Positions 34,970 to 47,195 of a DNA stretch of 64,000 nucleotides are shown piece after piece. Origin of the DNA: Setoptus koraiensis. Lineage: Eukaryota > Arthropoda. Below the pieces are notes generated by a model. The model saw only the letters and a program-made list of their open reading frames with translations, was not told the DNA's origin and did not search any database. Positions within the stretch are counted from its first letter, which is position 1; the number at the start of each line of letters is the position of its first letter. The stretch lies in NCBI GenBank assembly GCA_048013815.1, contig CM106585.1, positions 10,850,001 through 10,914,000 of the forward strand, in the 5' to 3' direction. A program made the translations under genes and the position numbers.

Positions 34970-35100
34970 GAATTTCGGCCATTCGTTGCCATTCAGCGAC
35001 GGCTGTCGCCATTCAACAACAACGCTCGCCATTGAGGCCCAAAGGCGAGCGTTGTCTCAATTGATGCCATGGCACTGTTGACACAATCGCATACTGTTGA
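34970..35100. repeat. Left direct repeat flanking the LDLR-fragment insert
   Basis: Sequence including cggccattcgttgccattca and ggcgagcgttgtctcaattg recurs in the same orientation at 35758-35852. Inside the left copy, caacgctcgcc and ggcgagcgttg form an 11-bp hairpin around attgaggcccaaa. The right copy lacks most of the left arm of that hairpin. Confidence 0.8.
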
Positions 35101-35108
35101 TGTGCCGG

Positions 35109-35762
35109 TGTTTATGATACCCAGGGCATGGATTATGATGGCAACATGGGCCTTGTCTCTGGTCGGAGCACGCGAATTGCCGGATAATGTCAATGAAATC
35201 ACATTACTAGACTGCAACAGCTCTTTACAACTGTCTCTGGGCCCCTATACATTGCATGGCACTCGTTAAAATACAATGGCAATTTCTCATTGCAGGATTG
35301 AAATGTCAATTATCTATGAATATCAATCTTACCAAGTAACAGTAGCAATTTCATTGGGCCCTCATTGTTTACCAGAGGATTACAGCCATTTGTTATCAAG
35401 CAGAAAGAAATCTTGTCGCATGGGATATTTTCCCTGCTCCCAAGTAGAGTGTGTACAGTTTAAATTTGTTTGTGACGGTCAGCACCATTGCTCTGATGGT
35501 TCGGACGAAGGCCGGAGGTGCCACTCGTCGTGTGCTACCAGCATTGGTCCGCATCCGACTTGTGGCCATAGAGAAAGTGGCCGTTCAGCCAGTTTCACTG
35601 TATTTTAGCTGTATTGTTCCGACGGATATGTGCAATCGCATTTCCGGTAACTGCTCAACGATAGTACAAGATCCAGTCAACTTAACTAGCTTGGCGCTGG
35701 CGCCTTATTTATTATTTATTATTATGGCCATCGTGGGCACTAACGGCAGAACCGAGAGAGCA
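35109..35762 (+). pseudogene. Scrambled fragments of the LDL-receptor-like gene
   Basis: Three stretches closely match the LDL-receptor-like gene at 53097-55340, in the same strand sense. Fragment A (35109-35266) matches 54312-54479, the start of the YWTD propeller. Fragment B (35352-35556) matches 53803-54003, the sixth LDLa module and EGF start, for example ending in SDEGRRC. Fragment C (35615-35762) matches 54493-54656, propeller again. The gene order is B-A-C, so the copy is rearranged as well as incomplete. Fragments differ from the source by point changes and small indels (for example, the tail of A is shortened and C carries a TTATTATTATT-like stretch in place of source sequence). No intact reading frame, signal peptide or membrane segment remains. 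High similarity implies a fairly recent event. Direct repeats flank the whole block. Confidence 0.9.
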
Positions 35763-35852
35763 CGGCCATTTGTTGCCATTCAACGACAATTGAGGCCCCA
35801 ATGGCGAGCGTTGTCTCAATTGATGCCATTGCACTGTTGATACAATCAAATT
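35758..35852. repeat. Right direct repeat flanking the LDLR-fragment insert
   Basis: Begins immediately after fragment C and repeats the left-flank sequence (gccattcaacgac..., ggcgagcgttgtctcaattg, gcactgttga) with small differences. Confidence 0.8.
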
Positions 35853-37086
35853 GTCAGCATCGCTAGTTTCGAGCCGTTTAACCGTGCCGGGCCAACTAAC
35901 GCCAGTTGGCCAGTTAACTCTGGACGGCGGTGCCCTGCCGGGCAGAGCGCTAATCCGCGCTTGTGTCGTTTAACCGGTTTAACCGGGCCGCCAATTGCGA
36001 TCACCGTCCGCCGAGGGACAAAATTTCAAAATTTGGCCACCGACCAACAAGTCGAAATGGCATCGCAAAATCGTCTTGTCCATTATGGCCAACGCACTGT
36101 GGCCAATGGCAGCCATATAATGGATACGGGGCGATCATTATCATTGTTGCAGCCAATACACACACACACACGGATAATCCCCGAGCTAATGATAGCGATC
36201 GCACAAATGAGTTGTTGATTTGCAGTGAATCCAATCATTTGATTGTTATCGGTACTATCGTGTATAATGGTTGTAGTGGCAGGGCGATCCAATGGGATCC
36301 CATTATAACTAAATGTCTATATGGAGTGGCATTGTTCATTTTTTGCTCTTTGCCGGTCGTTGTTGCCCGCTCACCGTAGGCAAACAAACCCGCTGATGAT
36401 TAACTGATAAGCGAGCCATTTGTTATCTGGTTATCTGGTAATTGAAATTGTTGCTCGCCCAATTGGCCGCTCGGCCGCTTGGCCGCTTGGCAAATTCCCG
36501 GATATGCTGCCTCTGTTCGCGCCACAGTCCAGTGTGTGTGTGTGTGCAATATCAATTATGATTATCATAATCTCGGCAGCGTTGCCAAAACACAAGCTGA
36601 CACTGTGTTTTTTGGCTGCTTTTTGGCTATTTTTCGGCTATTTTTTAGCGATTCTCTGGCTGTTTTTCGGCTACTGCCAAAACAACGGCCAGTGGGCCGC
36701 CAAAAGCACGAGATAAACACCAACAAATGACAATAAACACAACAATAGACAGCGGCTAATCGGACGTTGTCGCCATTTGTCAATCGGATCACATTTAATC
36801 TCATTATAGGTGCGCTATGGCCAGCATAAGTTAGTGTGCCGTCGGCCCCCATTAGTTGGCTGCGGCGGGCTCGCCGTCAAAGGAACACAAACCAAATCAA
36901 ATAAATAAGTAGCGGAGGGGAGAAATTTGCATACGATAGGAATGTCGCCAGCATATAGTGTGTGTGTTCAACATAAAGCAACAGATAAAGTAATATATAA
37001 AGTGTGTCGCCAACGAGGCAGCGCTGCGAGAGGCAGAGGATTTCGGGACGAGATTAGCTTCTTTTTATAGACACATAAAGAGAGAT

Positions 37087-37180
37087 TGTTTTGGCTGTCG
37101 CTGTTGTCGTTGTTGCTGTTGTCGTTGTTGCTGTTGTCGTTGTTGCTGTTGCTGTTGTCGTTGTTGCTGTTGTCGTTGTT
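37087..37180. repeat. (TTGCTGTTGTCG)n trinucleotide-derived repeat
   Basis: About seven 12-15-nt units built of GTT, GCT and GTC. Open frames through it in both directions are artefacts. Confidence 0.85.
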
Positions 37181-37933
37181 GGCTGGCAGCGGGCAAAAAC
37201 AGGCGCACAACATTTGTTGTTTGTGGTCATTACCAGCAATGATTGGCAACTAATAAAATAATCATTACTTATCTTGTACCTACAACAACAATTTGCGTGT
37301 CCGTTAATTCCCGGCCGGCAACAGCGACAGCACGACGGCAACAGCACCAGCACCAGCGACAACAACAACGACAACAATTGACAACAACAATGGCACCAAT
37401 GATAATAACAACAATCAGCCGTTTATGACTAACTAATTTGAGTACAACAGCGACAACAATTTGACAATTGGTGTCCCTCATTGGCCGTTATTATTATTTC
37501 TTGTTGTTATCGGTGTGTGTGTGTGTGTGTGTGTGTGTGTGGCCCTGGGTCCATTGTTGCTCACCGGCCGGCTCACCGGCCGCCAGGTAAATAGTGAACG
37601 GTGAACAGTGAATAGCGATGCATACCGAACTCATAGAGAACGCCAACAAATGGTATTTGGTGTCAGTATTTTAAAGCTGAAATTGGCCCTTCGCTGTTGG
37701 CCGTTCGCCATTTACCATTGGGTGCCCAATGTAAAGCAATGCAAGCAGTTAGTAAATGGCCCATGTCAAAAGTCAATGTTTATGTTTATTGTTGTTGTTG
37801 ATGGCCTTTATTTGTGATGAAAGAGATATTGTTGTGGTTGCTGTTGTGAGTCACAACTTGCGAGGACGTGAATAGGCACTAATGACCAGTATGGATAGTG
37901 GCATGATATATTGGACACACACAAGTTATTATT

Positions 37934-37973
<40 letters not shown>

Positions 37974-38796
37974 GGTGAGTCGGCGATCAGCGATGCGCTT
38001 TTTTGCCCCAGTCGGTGCAAAACGGCCAAACAAGAGATAAAAACAAACTGCCAGCAACACAATTATTTCGTATTCGTCGGGCTGCTCGGATGCTGCCGCT
38101 GCTGTTTAAACAAGCTGTTTATACATTTAAAGTTTGACCAATAGGGCCAAGAAAATACAACAGGCTGCTCGAGAGCGCCGAGATGCATACCGGTCGTGGG
38201 CACACGCTGCTGGCCAGCAGCGCACCACAACCACGGATGGCCGAGAATGTTTGCAAAAATCAAATTTTAGCCGTCAATTCCGCCGTCATGATGGGCGTTC
38301 AGCGAGCGGCCAGAGCGGCCAGAGCGGCCTGAGTGATGGCCCGACGGCCACAATGGACCACCTGTAATGCCCACCCAAACGGGCGCTTGCGCGCCTGTCC
38401 GAATGGAAATAGATTAATATCTATTATTGGCCATCGAAAGAGACAAATCATTATACCTGTTGGTGGTCTATTCAACGGCGACTCGCCGTTCGCATGTATC
38501 ATCATATCTAGAGAGGCACCCTCGAGTTGCCTCTCAACTCTGGCCACGCTGAGAATGGGTCTGTCGAATATTGCGAATATTGGTCACTCGTAACAGGTTG
38601 TTTGGGTCAAGATGAGCTCGTCAAGATGAGCGGAGATTAATCGCGGCGGCGGCGGCGGCATCGTATCAATGGCACGGTCACGGCGACTAGACCGGCCATT
38701 TGTGTGCAACGGCCAGTCTAGCATGTGTACAAATGTACACATTTATACGGTATGTATAGCAGCGACAACAGCTCTCTCTCTCTGCCTGCGCCATCT

Positions 38797-38830
38797 CACC
38801 TGAGCCGGCTCACCTGTGCTGGCTCACCTG
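38797..38830. repeat. 14-nt repeat with three CACCTG E-boxes
   Basis: CACCTG at 38797, 38811 and 38825, exactly 14 nt apart, each within a ggctcacctgtgct-like unit. Confidence 0.75.
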
Positions 38831-39595
38831 TGCTGGCTCAGCTGGTAATGAGGCGAGCGAGAGAAGTTGCTGGCTGAATTTGCGCGCTGCCTCGTTTGAT
38901 TCGAACCGACAAATGGCGCATAGGATGCGAAAGCATACAGATGAGATGCGCCAGAGATAATAATTATGTTACATGATCACGGCGACGTCATTGGCAGCGG
39001 ACAGAATGAGCCGAGCTTTGCAAACATCATCATCATTTTCATGCTGTCTCTCGCTGTATGTGTATACAATGTGTATGCCGTGTGCTGGCGAGAGGCTGGC
39101 GAAGAAATAATTAATACGATGATTACTCTTGGGTGGCGCTGATTGGCCCCGCCGACAACAGCTGACACGGCCGACACAACCGACGCAGCCCACGGTCACT
39201 AGTGTCCAATTTGAACTTGTCGGCCGCCGCTCGCTCGCTTGCCGCATCAATTAAGCCGGCATGTGTCAAGTATCACATGCGAGCCATTGTTGGCTCGGTG
39301 GCGCCGGCGAGCCGTTGCGCTGTTGCGTAACCATCAACGTGATTGCTACCTGTGTGTCGCTCTGCGATCAGCTGATGCGAGCCGGCCCGACCAGCGAGAG
39401 ATAATAAAAATAAAATCAGCAGAATAATAAAAGCCAACGTCTCAATGTTATTATGACTGCCATTAGCTGCGAGGCAGCCTATAATTAGCAGGCGCAAACT
39501 CGGCTCGCATAAATATATACGTATATATATAAAAACGGCCGGAGTGCGAGCCCAAGCCGAGGCAAGTTATTTCCTGTTGTCATTCGACACTTGCC

Positions 39596-39685
39596 GGGCC
39601 GATGCGCGTCGACGGGCTGATGCGCGTCGCCGGGCTGATCCGCGTCGCCGGGCTGATGCGCGTCGCCGGGCTGATGCGCGCTGAC
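39596..39685. repeat. 18-nt minisatellite (gggctgatgcgcgtcgcc)
   Basis: Five head-to-tail 18-mers with one to three differences each. Confidence 0.9.
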
Positions 39686-39847
39686 GGGCGCCCCCTCTGG
39701 CGGCGCGTGAAAATGCCCATTGTCGGGCACAGTTGGCCGCGACACTCACCGTCGCGGACAGTGCAGTTGGCCGCGGTTACCCGGCGCTGTGTGGCCTGGC
39801 CACCACTGTGGTAGCACCACACCAGGTGATTGCCAGGTAGGCGATTG

Positions 39848-39883
39848 GGCCGCTTCGGCGGTGGTGCCGCCGCCGAAGCGGCC
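39848..39883. repeat. Perfect 14-bp GC-rich hairpin
   Basis: ggccgcttcggcgg (39848-39861) and its exact reverse complement (39870-39883), leaving an 8-nt loop. Confidence 0.85.
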
Positions 39884-40503
39884 ACCCAAGCAGCGCCGGT
39901 GAGATTGCGGCGTGCAGCACCCACACGCACACGTTTGGGTGCCGTGGCCCGTGCGTTGCAATTGTTTTGTTCCCATGGCGCGCCGAACGCCTCAGAGGCG
40001 GCCCATTCGCGAGAGAATTCGAACGGCGAACTGAGCATTCGAACGGCGAACTGAGCATTGGAACGGAGAACGCGAGCGCAGCCTCAGAACAGCGAACTCG
40101 GCCAGAGAGAACGCCAACGACCAACTCGGTCGGAGAGAACGCGAACAGAGAACGCGAACTCGGAATAATTCCGCAGCGAGTTCGAACAGGCAGCGCGCTG
40201 ATGATTGGACAATGATGATATATAGTCCACAACACACACACACACACACACACACAAAGGTAATTGCTTTTCGCATTCCCCCGCCACGCCCCCTATTTAC
40301 CTGGTTCTTTGGTTTGTGTGAGTTGTGTGAGGAGCTGGCACTGAAACAGGGTATAAGTGGAGGCAGCGAATGGCAGTTAAGAATGGCAGCAGCGTTGGGT
40401 GCTGTGGAGCGTGATCCAAGGGCGCTTATTTATAAATTATAATCATTGTTGTTGTAATCATCTATCAAAGGTCGGCTGGCGTGCTGCTGTCGGACGGGCC
40501 GCT

Positions 40504-40537
40504 GCTGCATGCGGCCCGCTGATTGGCCGCATGCAGC
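40504..40537. repeat. Perfect 13-bp hairpin
   Basis: gctgcatgcggcc (40504-40516) and its exact reverse complement (40525-40537), with an 8-nt loop. Confidence 0.85.
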
Positions 40538-40917
40538 GGACGGGCGCTCCGTGGTTCGGGCCGTGCCAACACAACAACAGGTTACAGGTGAGCATAAAAT
40601 AGATGTTATGTCCATTGTGTGTGTCGTGTTGCAGCAGCGCGTATAGGATGAAGATCTAAATCATCGGTTGCAGTAATGATAATATTATTGTTGCTGTTGT
40701 TGGTCGGATTGGCGCGCATTGGAATTGGTGTGGCTCAATTAGGTGCACGATAATATTTGTTGTTTCTCTTATTATCTCAATAGGCATCTCGTCTTGCACA
40801 CTCTTAGAATCACCTGACGGTTGTTGGCCGGCGCTGGGTGCACCTTTGCATATAGGCGCTCATTACCGGCCGAATGCCGCCGCTGGCACGACCACACATG
40901 CACATCATGTCGTACTT

Positions 40918-40966
40918 ATCCACATCTTATATCCACATCTTATATCCACATCTTATATCCACATCG
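40918..40966. repeat. 14-nt tandem repeat (atccacatcttat)
   Basis: Three and a half copies of tatccacatcttat. Confidence 0.85.
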
Positions 40967-41313
40967 CATGCAAGCGAGCAAGTGGGCAAGCGAGCGAGTG
41001 GGCAAGTGAGAGCCCTCGACGATGACCACTCGAACGGCGCACTCGAGCCGGCCGACGAAGCGACGAAGCCGTGCGAGCCCCGCCACTCGCGACTCGCGAG
41101 AGAAGCCGTGCGAGCAGATGATGCGAGACAAGATGATTAAGTTGGCTGCTGGATGGTGATGACGAGTCAACGATGATGACGGCATGATCATCCCGTGAGA
41201 TGATCATATTGCATGCTCACATTATTATTGCCGCTTCTTTTATAGGCACGCCGGTGGTGGCCGCCATGATAGCGCCATCGGACGGCGCGCCGATCGACGA
41301 GAGCAGCGGAACG

Positions 41314-41398
41314 CGAGAGAAGCCGGCGAGAGAAGCAAGCGAGAGAAGCAAGCGAGAGAAGCAAGCGAGAGAAGCCGGCGAGAGAAGCAGAAGCGAGC
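41314..41398. repeat. 13-nt GAGA-type minisatellite (gagagaagcaagc)
   Basis: About six copies of gagagaagc(aagc/cggc). The sequence resembles the array at 34.0 kb but the period differs, so it probably arose independently from a common GAGAGAAGC word. Confidence 0.85.
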
Positions 41399-42169
41399 GG
41401 CGGATGGGCGACTTTCCTTGGCGAGTCGCGACGGCCAATTGGCAACTCTCGGCCACTCTCAAATTGAGAGTCGCACAGGCAAACAATTACGACGTGGCAC
41501 CCAAGTCACGGATTCCTGATTGAGCTCACCTGTTGCCTGTTGTGTGCCTGTTGTAGCTTGTAGTTGGCGCTGCTGCCGTGCGTGTCCAGCGCGCAAATGG
41601 CCGGAGAGTGGCCATTTGTGTGGCCGGCGCAACGAGCCCAGCGGCCACTGCGGCCACTGCGGCCACTGTGGCAGCCATATCAACTGCGGCAACTATATCA
41701 ACTGCGGCAACAGGTGAATTGAGCCGACCGCTAAACAAGCCGTAGTAATGTAATGATGAGCTATGTCATGATTGAGACGCTCGTCGTTTCGAGTGCGTCC
41801 CTCGAAGCGTCGCTCGCAGAGCTCGTGTGCAGTTGAGGCATTGCTCGCGCGCGCTGCACGACAGTGTACGCACTGGCCCAATATAGGACAGCAACAACAA
41901 ATTATTCATACAGGCGTTTGCATATGAATAATGCGAACAACACGATGCCGCAACAAATAACTGAATAATGCATAACATGCCCATCTAAAGCAGGTTGTGC
42001 TGGCCGGCGGAGCATGTTGCGCAACGAGAGCGCCCGACAACAGGATCATCATTATAATGAACATCTCATGGCTCTCGGCTCAATAAATGACCACACACAA
42101 ACAATCGCGCGCTGCCGCACGCAAACAAGCCCCGCGCTTGGGTGCCGGCCCATTGTTATGCCACTCTCT

Positions 42170-42231
42170 CACCTGTGCACTCGTTCACCTGTGCGCCTGA
42201 GCGCTTGTTCACCTGAGCGCTTGTTCACCTG
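42170..42231. repeat. Repeat with four CACCTG E-boxes
   Basis: CACCTG at 42170, 42186, 42210 and 42226, each in a context like cttgttcacctgagcg. Two of the three gaps are 16 nt. Confidence 0.75.
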
Positions 42232-42667
42232 AGCAGCTGAGCACCCAAGCGCCCTCGCAGCGGCGCACTGTCCGGTTGCACAATCCGCCGCCACGACGGC
42301 CTGCAGCTGACAGCCTGAGAGTGTATGATTCATGCAACAGGTGAGCAGCGGCGAGTGATGATATTATTCTCCGCTGCTCCCCTATTGCTGCGCTGCTGTG
42401 TCTCGTCCGTCGTGGACGGCGCACCGACGCCCACAGTGCCCGCCCCCCCCCCCCCTGCAACACGGCGCATAATGGCCAGCAACGAGTGCATTATGTAATC
42501 TATTGTTGCTGTTGGCCGCTTAATGTTATCATCATAACAACGATATTAATATATTCATATCGTCATCGTCGCACTGGCCGGCTGGCCAGCGCCAGCAAAT
42601 TAGTCGCAGGGCGTGAATAATCAATTAGAAACCGAGCCGAGTCAAGTTTCTGGCGTTGCCATTGCCG

Positions 42668-42838
<171 letters not shown>

Positions 42839-45200
42839 CGCAACAAAACGGCGACCGAGCGAAGCCACATTCGGCTCATTTTATTGCACTTTATTTTGCG
42901 CTCACAACTCGTTTCCTCCTGTTCGCTGTTGTTGGCTAACTCACTTAACAGCAACTTATATCTCTGTTAACTAATTAATTGATGACGCTCAACTCACTGC
43001 CTGCTCCATGATGCAACACACACAGCGGTTAGTGTTGGCCGCTGCAGTATTAGCCAGATGATGACGTAATCCAGCCGGCCGGCCGGCCGGCTAGACAGTT
43101 TGTTGGCGCAGTTTGTGGCCAGGTTTTGTTGCAAGGCCCACTATTACAAGCTCATGTAACAGTGCTGCAAGGCCAATGGGCTCGGCTGGCTTGCTCCACA
43201 GTGGTCCTATTGCTTGCCATTGCTAACTTGCTATTACTGGCATGCTATTACCAACTTGCTATTACTAACTCGCTATTGCTGCCGACTTGCTATCGCTCAC
43301 TTGCTATTACCAGCTCGGCCACTAACTAAGTTGCCTGGCTAATCCGAAGTGGTGATGGCAACTTATCAGATGGTCGTTACGTATTATTAGTATTATCCAA
43401 TAATTACCGTGTCCCAGCGACAAGCCGCCAGCCACCATCCAACAACAACAAGCCAGCCTAATTTGAATATCTCGTCTGGCAGACCATTTAGAGTGGCCAC
43501 TCGGCATGGTCAGCATGCTAGATGGCACCAAACTCTGACTTGTTAGCTGGAGTTTTACACACAGTCAGCCGATACAAACAGTCAGCTGATACAGACAGTG
43601 AGCCGATACACAGTCAGCTGATGCAGAGTTGGTCCCAGTGAGCAAGTTGGCAGCATATCACCGGGTGCTGACCATTCGAGTTACTCATCAAGTGTCAACC
43701 TGTTTTTATCGCACTTATTGCCGACAATCGTCATGCTGCAAAGAACACTCATCATCTCTCTATCTAACGAGCTATGTAAGCTATCTGGCCAAACTAGACT
43801 CTCTATGGCAGGCTTACATTGTTGTTCGGCCCAGCCAGCCAGCCAGCCAGCCAGGCAACTGGACATTAGCAGCATGTTGCATAATATGCACAGCATAGCC
43901 AATTATCCTATATTGTGTGCGCTGTGCTGTGGAAGCTGACCGCTTGGCGTTGTTGTTGCCAGTTGCAGCAAACAACAACAACAGGTATCAGCGGTATCAA
44001 GTATTAAGTTACTCTAGACAGCAGCAGCAACAACAACAACGACAACAACAAAGCTACAGACATCACAATGCCAGTGTATATAAACAACCGCCATTATAGC
44101 ATTGCGTCGAGCATCTGTGTGTGTGTGTGTGTTGTGTTTGCATATTCACACAAGCGCACTAATTTGCATATAGTGGCAGTCATATTATTTCATACATATT
44201 ATGTATTATATACTTATTATCTGCCGGCCGTGCACTTATTGCTGGCCAGTCAGCTCGGGCAACCATTTCAAAACGGCTCAACAATAACATCTCATGACCT
44301 GTTGCTAACGAGCCCGCTAAAGTGTGATCTACAGCGCCCCGGCAGCGACAATAGAGTTTTGGCAGTTGCGTGGCGCACAACATTGTAACACAACAGCTCT
44401 GAAAATATCCTTCTCTTTTGCGGGCTCTCCGACTCTCTGCGCTAGCTGCAAACTAATTATAACATGATAATTATCCATCTAGTTCCAAATATAAACCCTT
44501 GAATGTGTGTGCTTGCGAGTGCATGACCGCAAACATATCAACGCTCTCCATACCTAATGGCTGTTTTCTTCCTCTGCATTGTTGTTGCTGTTGTTGTTGG
44601 TGCTGTCGTTGGTGCTGTTGCTGTTGTTGCGTAAGCTAATTAGACAAATATGTGTATATAGAGCCGTATTTGCAAGCCATTTGCAAATCAATAGCAAACA
44701 GACTCACTCATGCAATGCCTAAAAGAACAAAACAGAAGCCATTGTGCATGCGAGCCCACGTTGAAACTCAACAACTTTTTGCTCTTGACGCCATCTCTCT
44801 TGGCAGCCATAACTATGCAGTCGGGTCCAAGCGATATTGTTGTAATTAATCATTATATACATTATGGCCAATAATAACGCAACAACAAAAAACAAGTTGT
44901 TCCGATGATGGGTGCCAGTTCAAAGTGGCCAATCATCACATGAGTTGCCTCAAAATCAGATTATTGTTATTATCGTGATCCTATAGATGCTGTCGCTGCT
45001 GCTAGCTGCTCATTTGCATAATAAGAAGCACGCATAATACCTGATAAATGATTTCATACGATAGGAGATGCAAATTTGTTGTTAGTGAGCCACTTGTTGT
45101 TCACACACTCACGAGATCAATGAAATCAATGAACAAACCAACAAAACTAATTGGATCGGCCATCACCTCCGATATCTTCTCGTCACTTTGTATATATATG

Positions 45201-46356
45201 AGTTTGGTTTCATACAAATGGCTTAGCCTATTAAATTGACTCCGCCATTATAATCTGAATAAGTGAACATAGATGATAACAAACAAAAGAATTCCTCGCA
45301 AGCTTAAGGAAGAGGCTAACAAAATTATCCTTTCAAAAGTTGATCGGCCAATTCAATTATGCTCTCTCTCTCTCTCTTGCTCTCATCATGTTGCTCTTTA
45401 TTCTCATCACAGCTCTTTTCTATGTCTATTTGTCTATAATTGTGTGTGGTTGTGTTTTGATAGACAGATGGATTATAAAAGCGCTCTCCATCTCTTTTTA
45501 TCCTCTCCTTTGTGTATGTATTTTGGCTAAAAATAGTTTTATTCAGTTTAGTCCAAACAATTATCAACACTCTATACCAATCGGATAATAATAATGGAAG
45601 CTAGATTAAGTAGCTGCGAAAATGAGATAATAATAGCAATAAATAATAAATAGTTGAGTTGAGTTGATAATAAGTAGTAGTTAGACCTGATTAGCCTATT
45701 TAGCTAAGGGTGCAGTCATATAGATAAAGAACAACAAAAACACATAAATAAATAGACCTCTAATGAAGTTGATAACCTTTCGCAAACCATCTCTCCTTGC
45801 AAGCCCTACATTAGCTATACATGTCCCTGCTACGTAATCTGTCTAGTCAGGCTGTCTCTCTCTCTCTCTCTCTTCTTTTTCTTTGGTTCTCCGAACAAAA
45901 ACATACCTGTACACTCATCATGTCAAGTAAAGCACTTTACTACACGACTACCACTACTTCTACCGTACCACCAACCAACTAATAAAGGTCGCCATCTCCT
46001 GTCATTCCAGGTAATTATTGAGTTTTTTATTTTATTCTTTCCAACACACTAATAGTGGCAATGTAATCAGCCGGCTTCTTTCATCATGTCACGCCCAAAA
46101 CTGGGACATCAATATGATTTATTGTATAATGCTTGTGATGAGGCCATTTATTTGGATCTTATAATATGAGCAGGTGAATAACATTTTCACTATTGTATCT
46201 ATAGAATTTTTAGATACGAATTTACCGTAGCGACAACTGTTGGACTCGTATTAAACCAGTAGTGCTTGTTAACAAGAACCTATCACTGGTAATTGAGACC
46301 AAACATTGAATTTGGTATTAAAGATTTTTTTTTCTTTTCAAATATTGCTCTTGTAG
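45201..46356. other. 5' region of the unidentified gene upstream of CCT4
   Basis: AT-rich sequence with a CT run at about 45858-45882. Possible splice signals include a ttccag/gtaatt donor at about 46009 and an acactaatag acceptor near 46054. A 28-residue open stretch starts at about 46086 (MSRPKLGHQYDLL...) but meets a stop before the next good donor, so I could not join it with confidence to the exon at 46357. Confidence 0.35.
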
Positions 46357-46584
46357 ATGCCACTGAGAGATCTTTATCGCGTCAAACATAAAAAGATGAA
46401 GAGCGACGGCAAGATCAAGGGAAATTTAATTTCTGTATTAATTGATGCTTGTCGAAGTTATCATCAATCTCGCATTTCAATCAACCTCGATCGTGGTGGT
46501 CTCGATAACGGTCCAACTATGCCATTTATTTCAACTATTCCAGGGATAAAGCATACAACTCATCACGATAGTAATGAAGAGTGA
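46357..46584 (+). CDS. Unidentified gene, last exon
   Basis: A 75-codon open stretch preceded by a pyrimidine tract and tgtag acceptor ending exactly at 46356. It is therefore more likely a last exon than a complete gene, and the apparent ATG may not be the start. The sequence (RDLYRVKHKKMKSDGKIKGN, then a segment ending RISINLDRGGL) looks like ordinary globular, basic protein; I do not recognise the family. It stops at TGA 46582-46584 and has AATAAA at 46656-46661. Its last 11 codons and everything downstream to early CCT4 are duplicated after CCT4. Confidence 0.5.
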   Translation: MPLRDLYRVKHKKMKSDGKIKGNLISVLIDACRSYHQSRISINLDRGGLDNGPTMPFISTIPGIKHTTHHDSNEE

Positions 46585-47195
46585 TTCATCAGTGTCACTG
46601 TCCGCTCGTTTATTGAGTTGATGTCATTGTAGCAATACTACAAAATTAAAACAATAATAAATAATAATAACTAACAAGATCCCTCCAATGATATTGTCAA
46701 CCCAAATGACTTGTTTCGGTTGTTAGTGGAATTGTTTTGTGTAACTAATTAAATTTTGAATTTTAAGAAAGTTCGACTAACTTTTTTTCGAACATTTTTC
46801 TTTGAATTTGGCGCGGATTGTGAGCGAGAAAATGCGCACAAGGCGTGTTTGGCACGGAAGCAGCATGAAACCAATGCGGTGTGTTGTTGGTTCATTGAGT
46901 TCGAAAAAATTTCACAAAGAGTGCATCTGTACAGCCAAATCGTGATTGGTCAAAAAAGCTTTTATCCGCCCTTACATTTAATAACATTGTTGTCAGCTCG
47001 TTTATAATTGAAATAATACTGAATTGACCCAACTTTATCACTTTCTGTCGCTTGGCTTCACCTAAATATCAATTATGACACAACCACAAACCCAAAGAGC
47101 CGCCCAATCAGGGGCTGACCGTAACTTCAAGGATAAAGACAAGCCAAATCAAATTAGACAAAGTAACATGAGCGCTGCCAAGGCGGTTGCCGATG
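46549..47195 (+). repeat. Duplicated block, copy 1 (gene tail, spacer, CCT4 start)
   Basis: It runs from the last codons of the unidentified gene through its poly(A) signal and the CCT4 promoter region to about CCT4 codon 40. The second copy is at 48701-49347, in the same orientation. Most positions still align, including gtcattgtagcaatactaca, the AATAAA signal and the start-codon context caattATGACACAA. Confidence 0.9.
46656..46661 (+). terminator. Poly(A) signal AATAAA of the unidentified gene
   Basis: AATAAA 72 bp after the stop codon. The same site, moved by duplication, lies at 48819-48824 after CCT4. Confidence 0.6.

Larger units (their letters stand above)
31391..35000. other. engrailed proximal 5' flank
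   Basis: No protein gene supported. The region holds three 22-nt copies with CAGGTG (31622-31671), a long CA repeat (about 32000-32150), GAGA-rich sequence (about 32505-32560), several minisatellites and a tandem CAGGTAG array (33688-33807). GC-rich overlapping frames of up to 286 codons around 32.6-33.7 kb run on both strands at once and show no family features. Confidence 0.6.

Noticed and set aside
38890-38925. gattcgaacc, reverse complement ggttcgaatc, resembling a tRNA T-arm
   Set aside because: The flanking bases do not form a T-stem, and no acceptor, D or anticodon arm is found around it.
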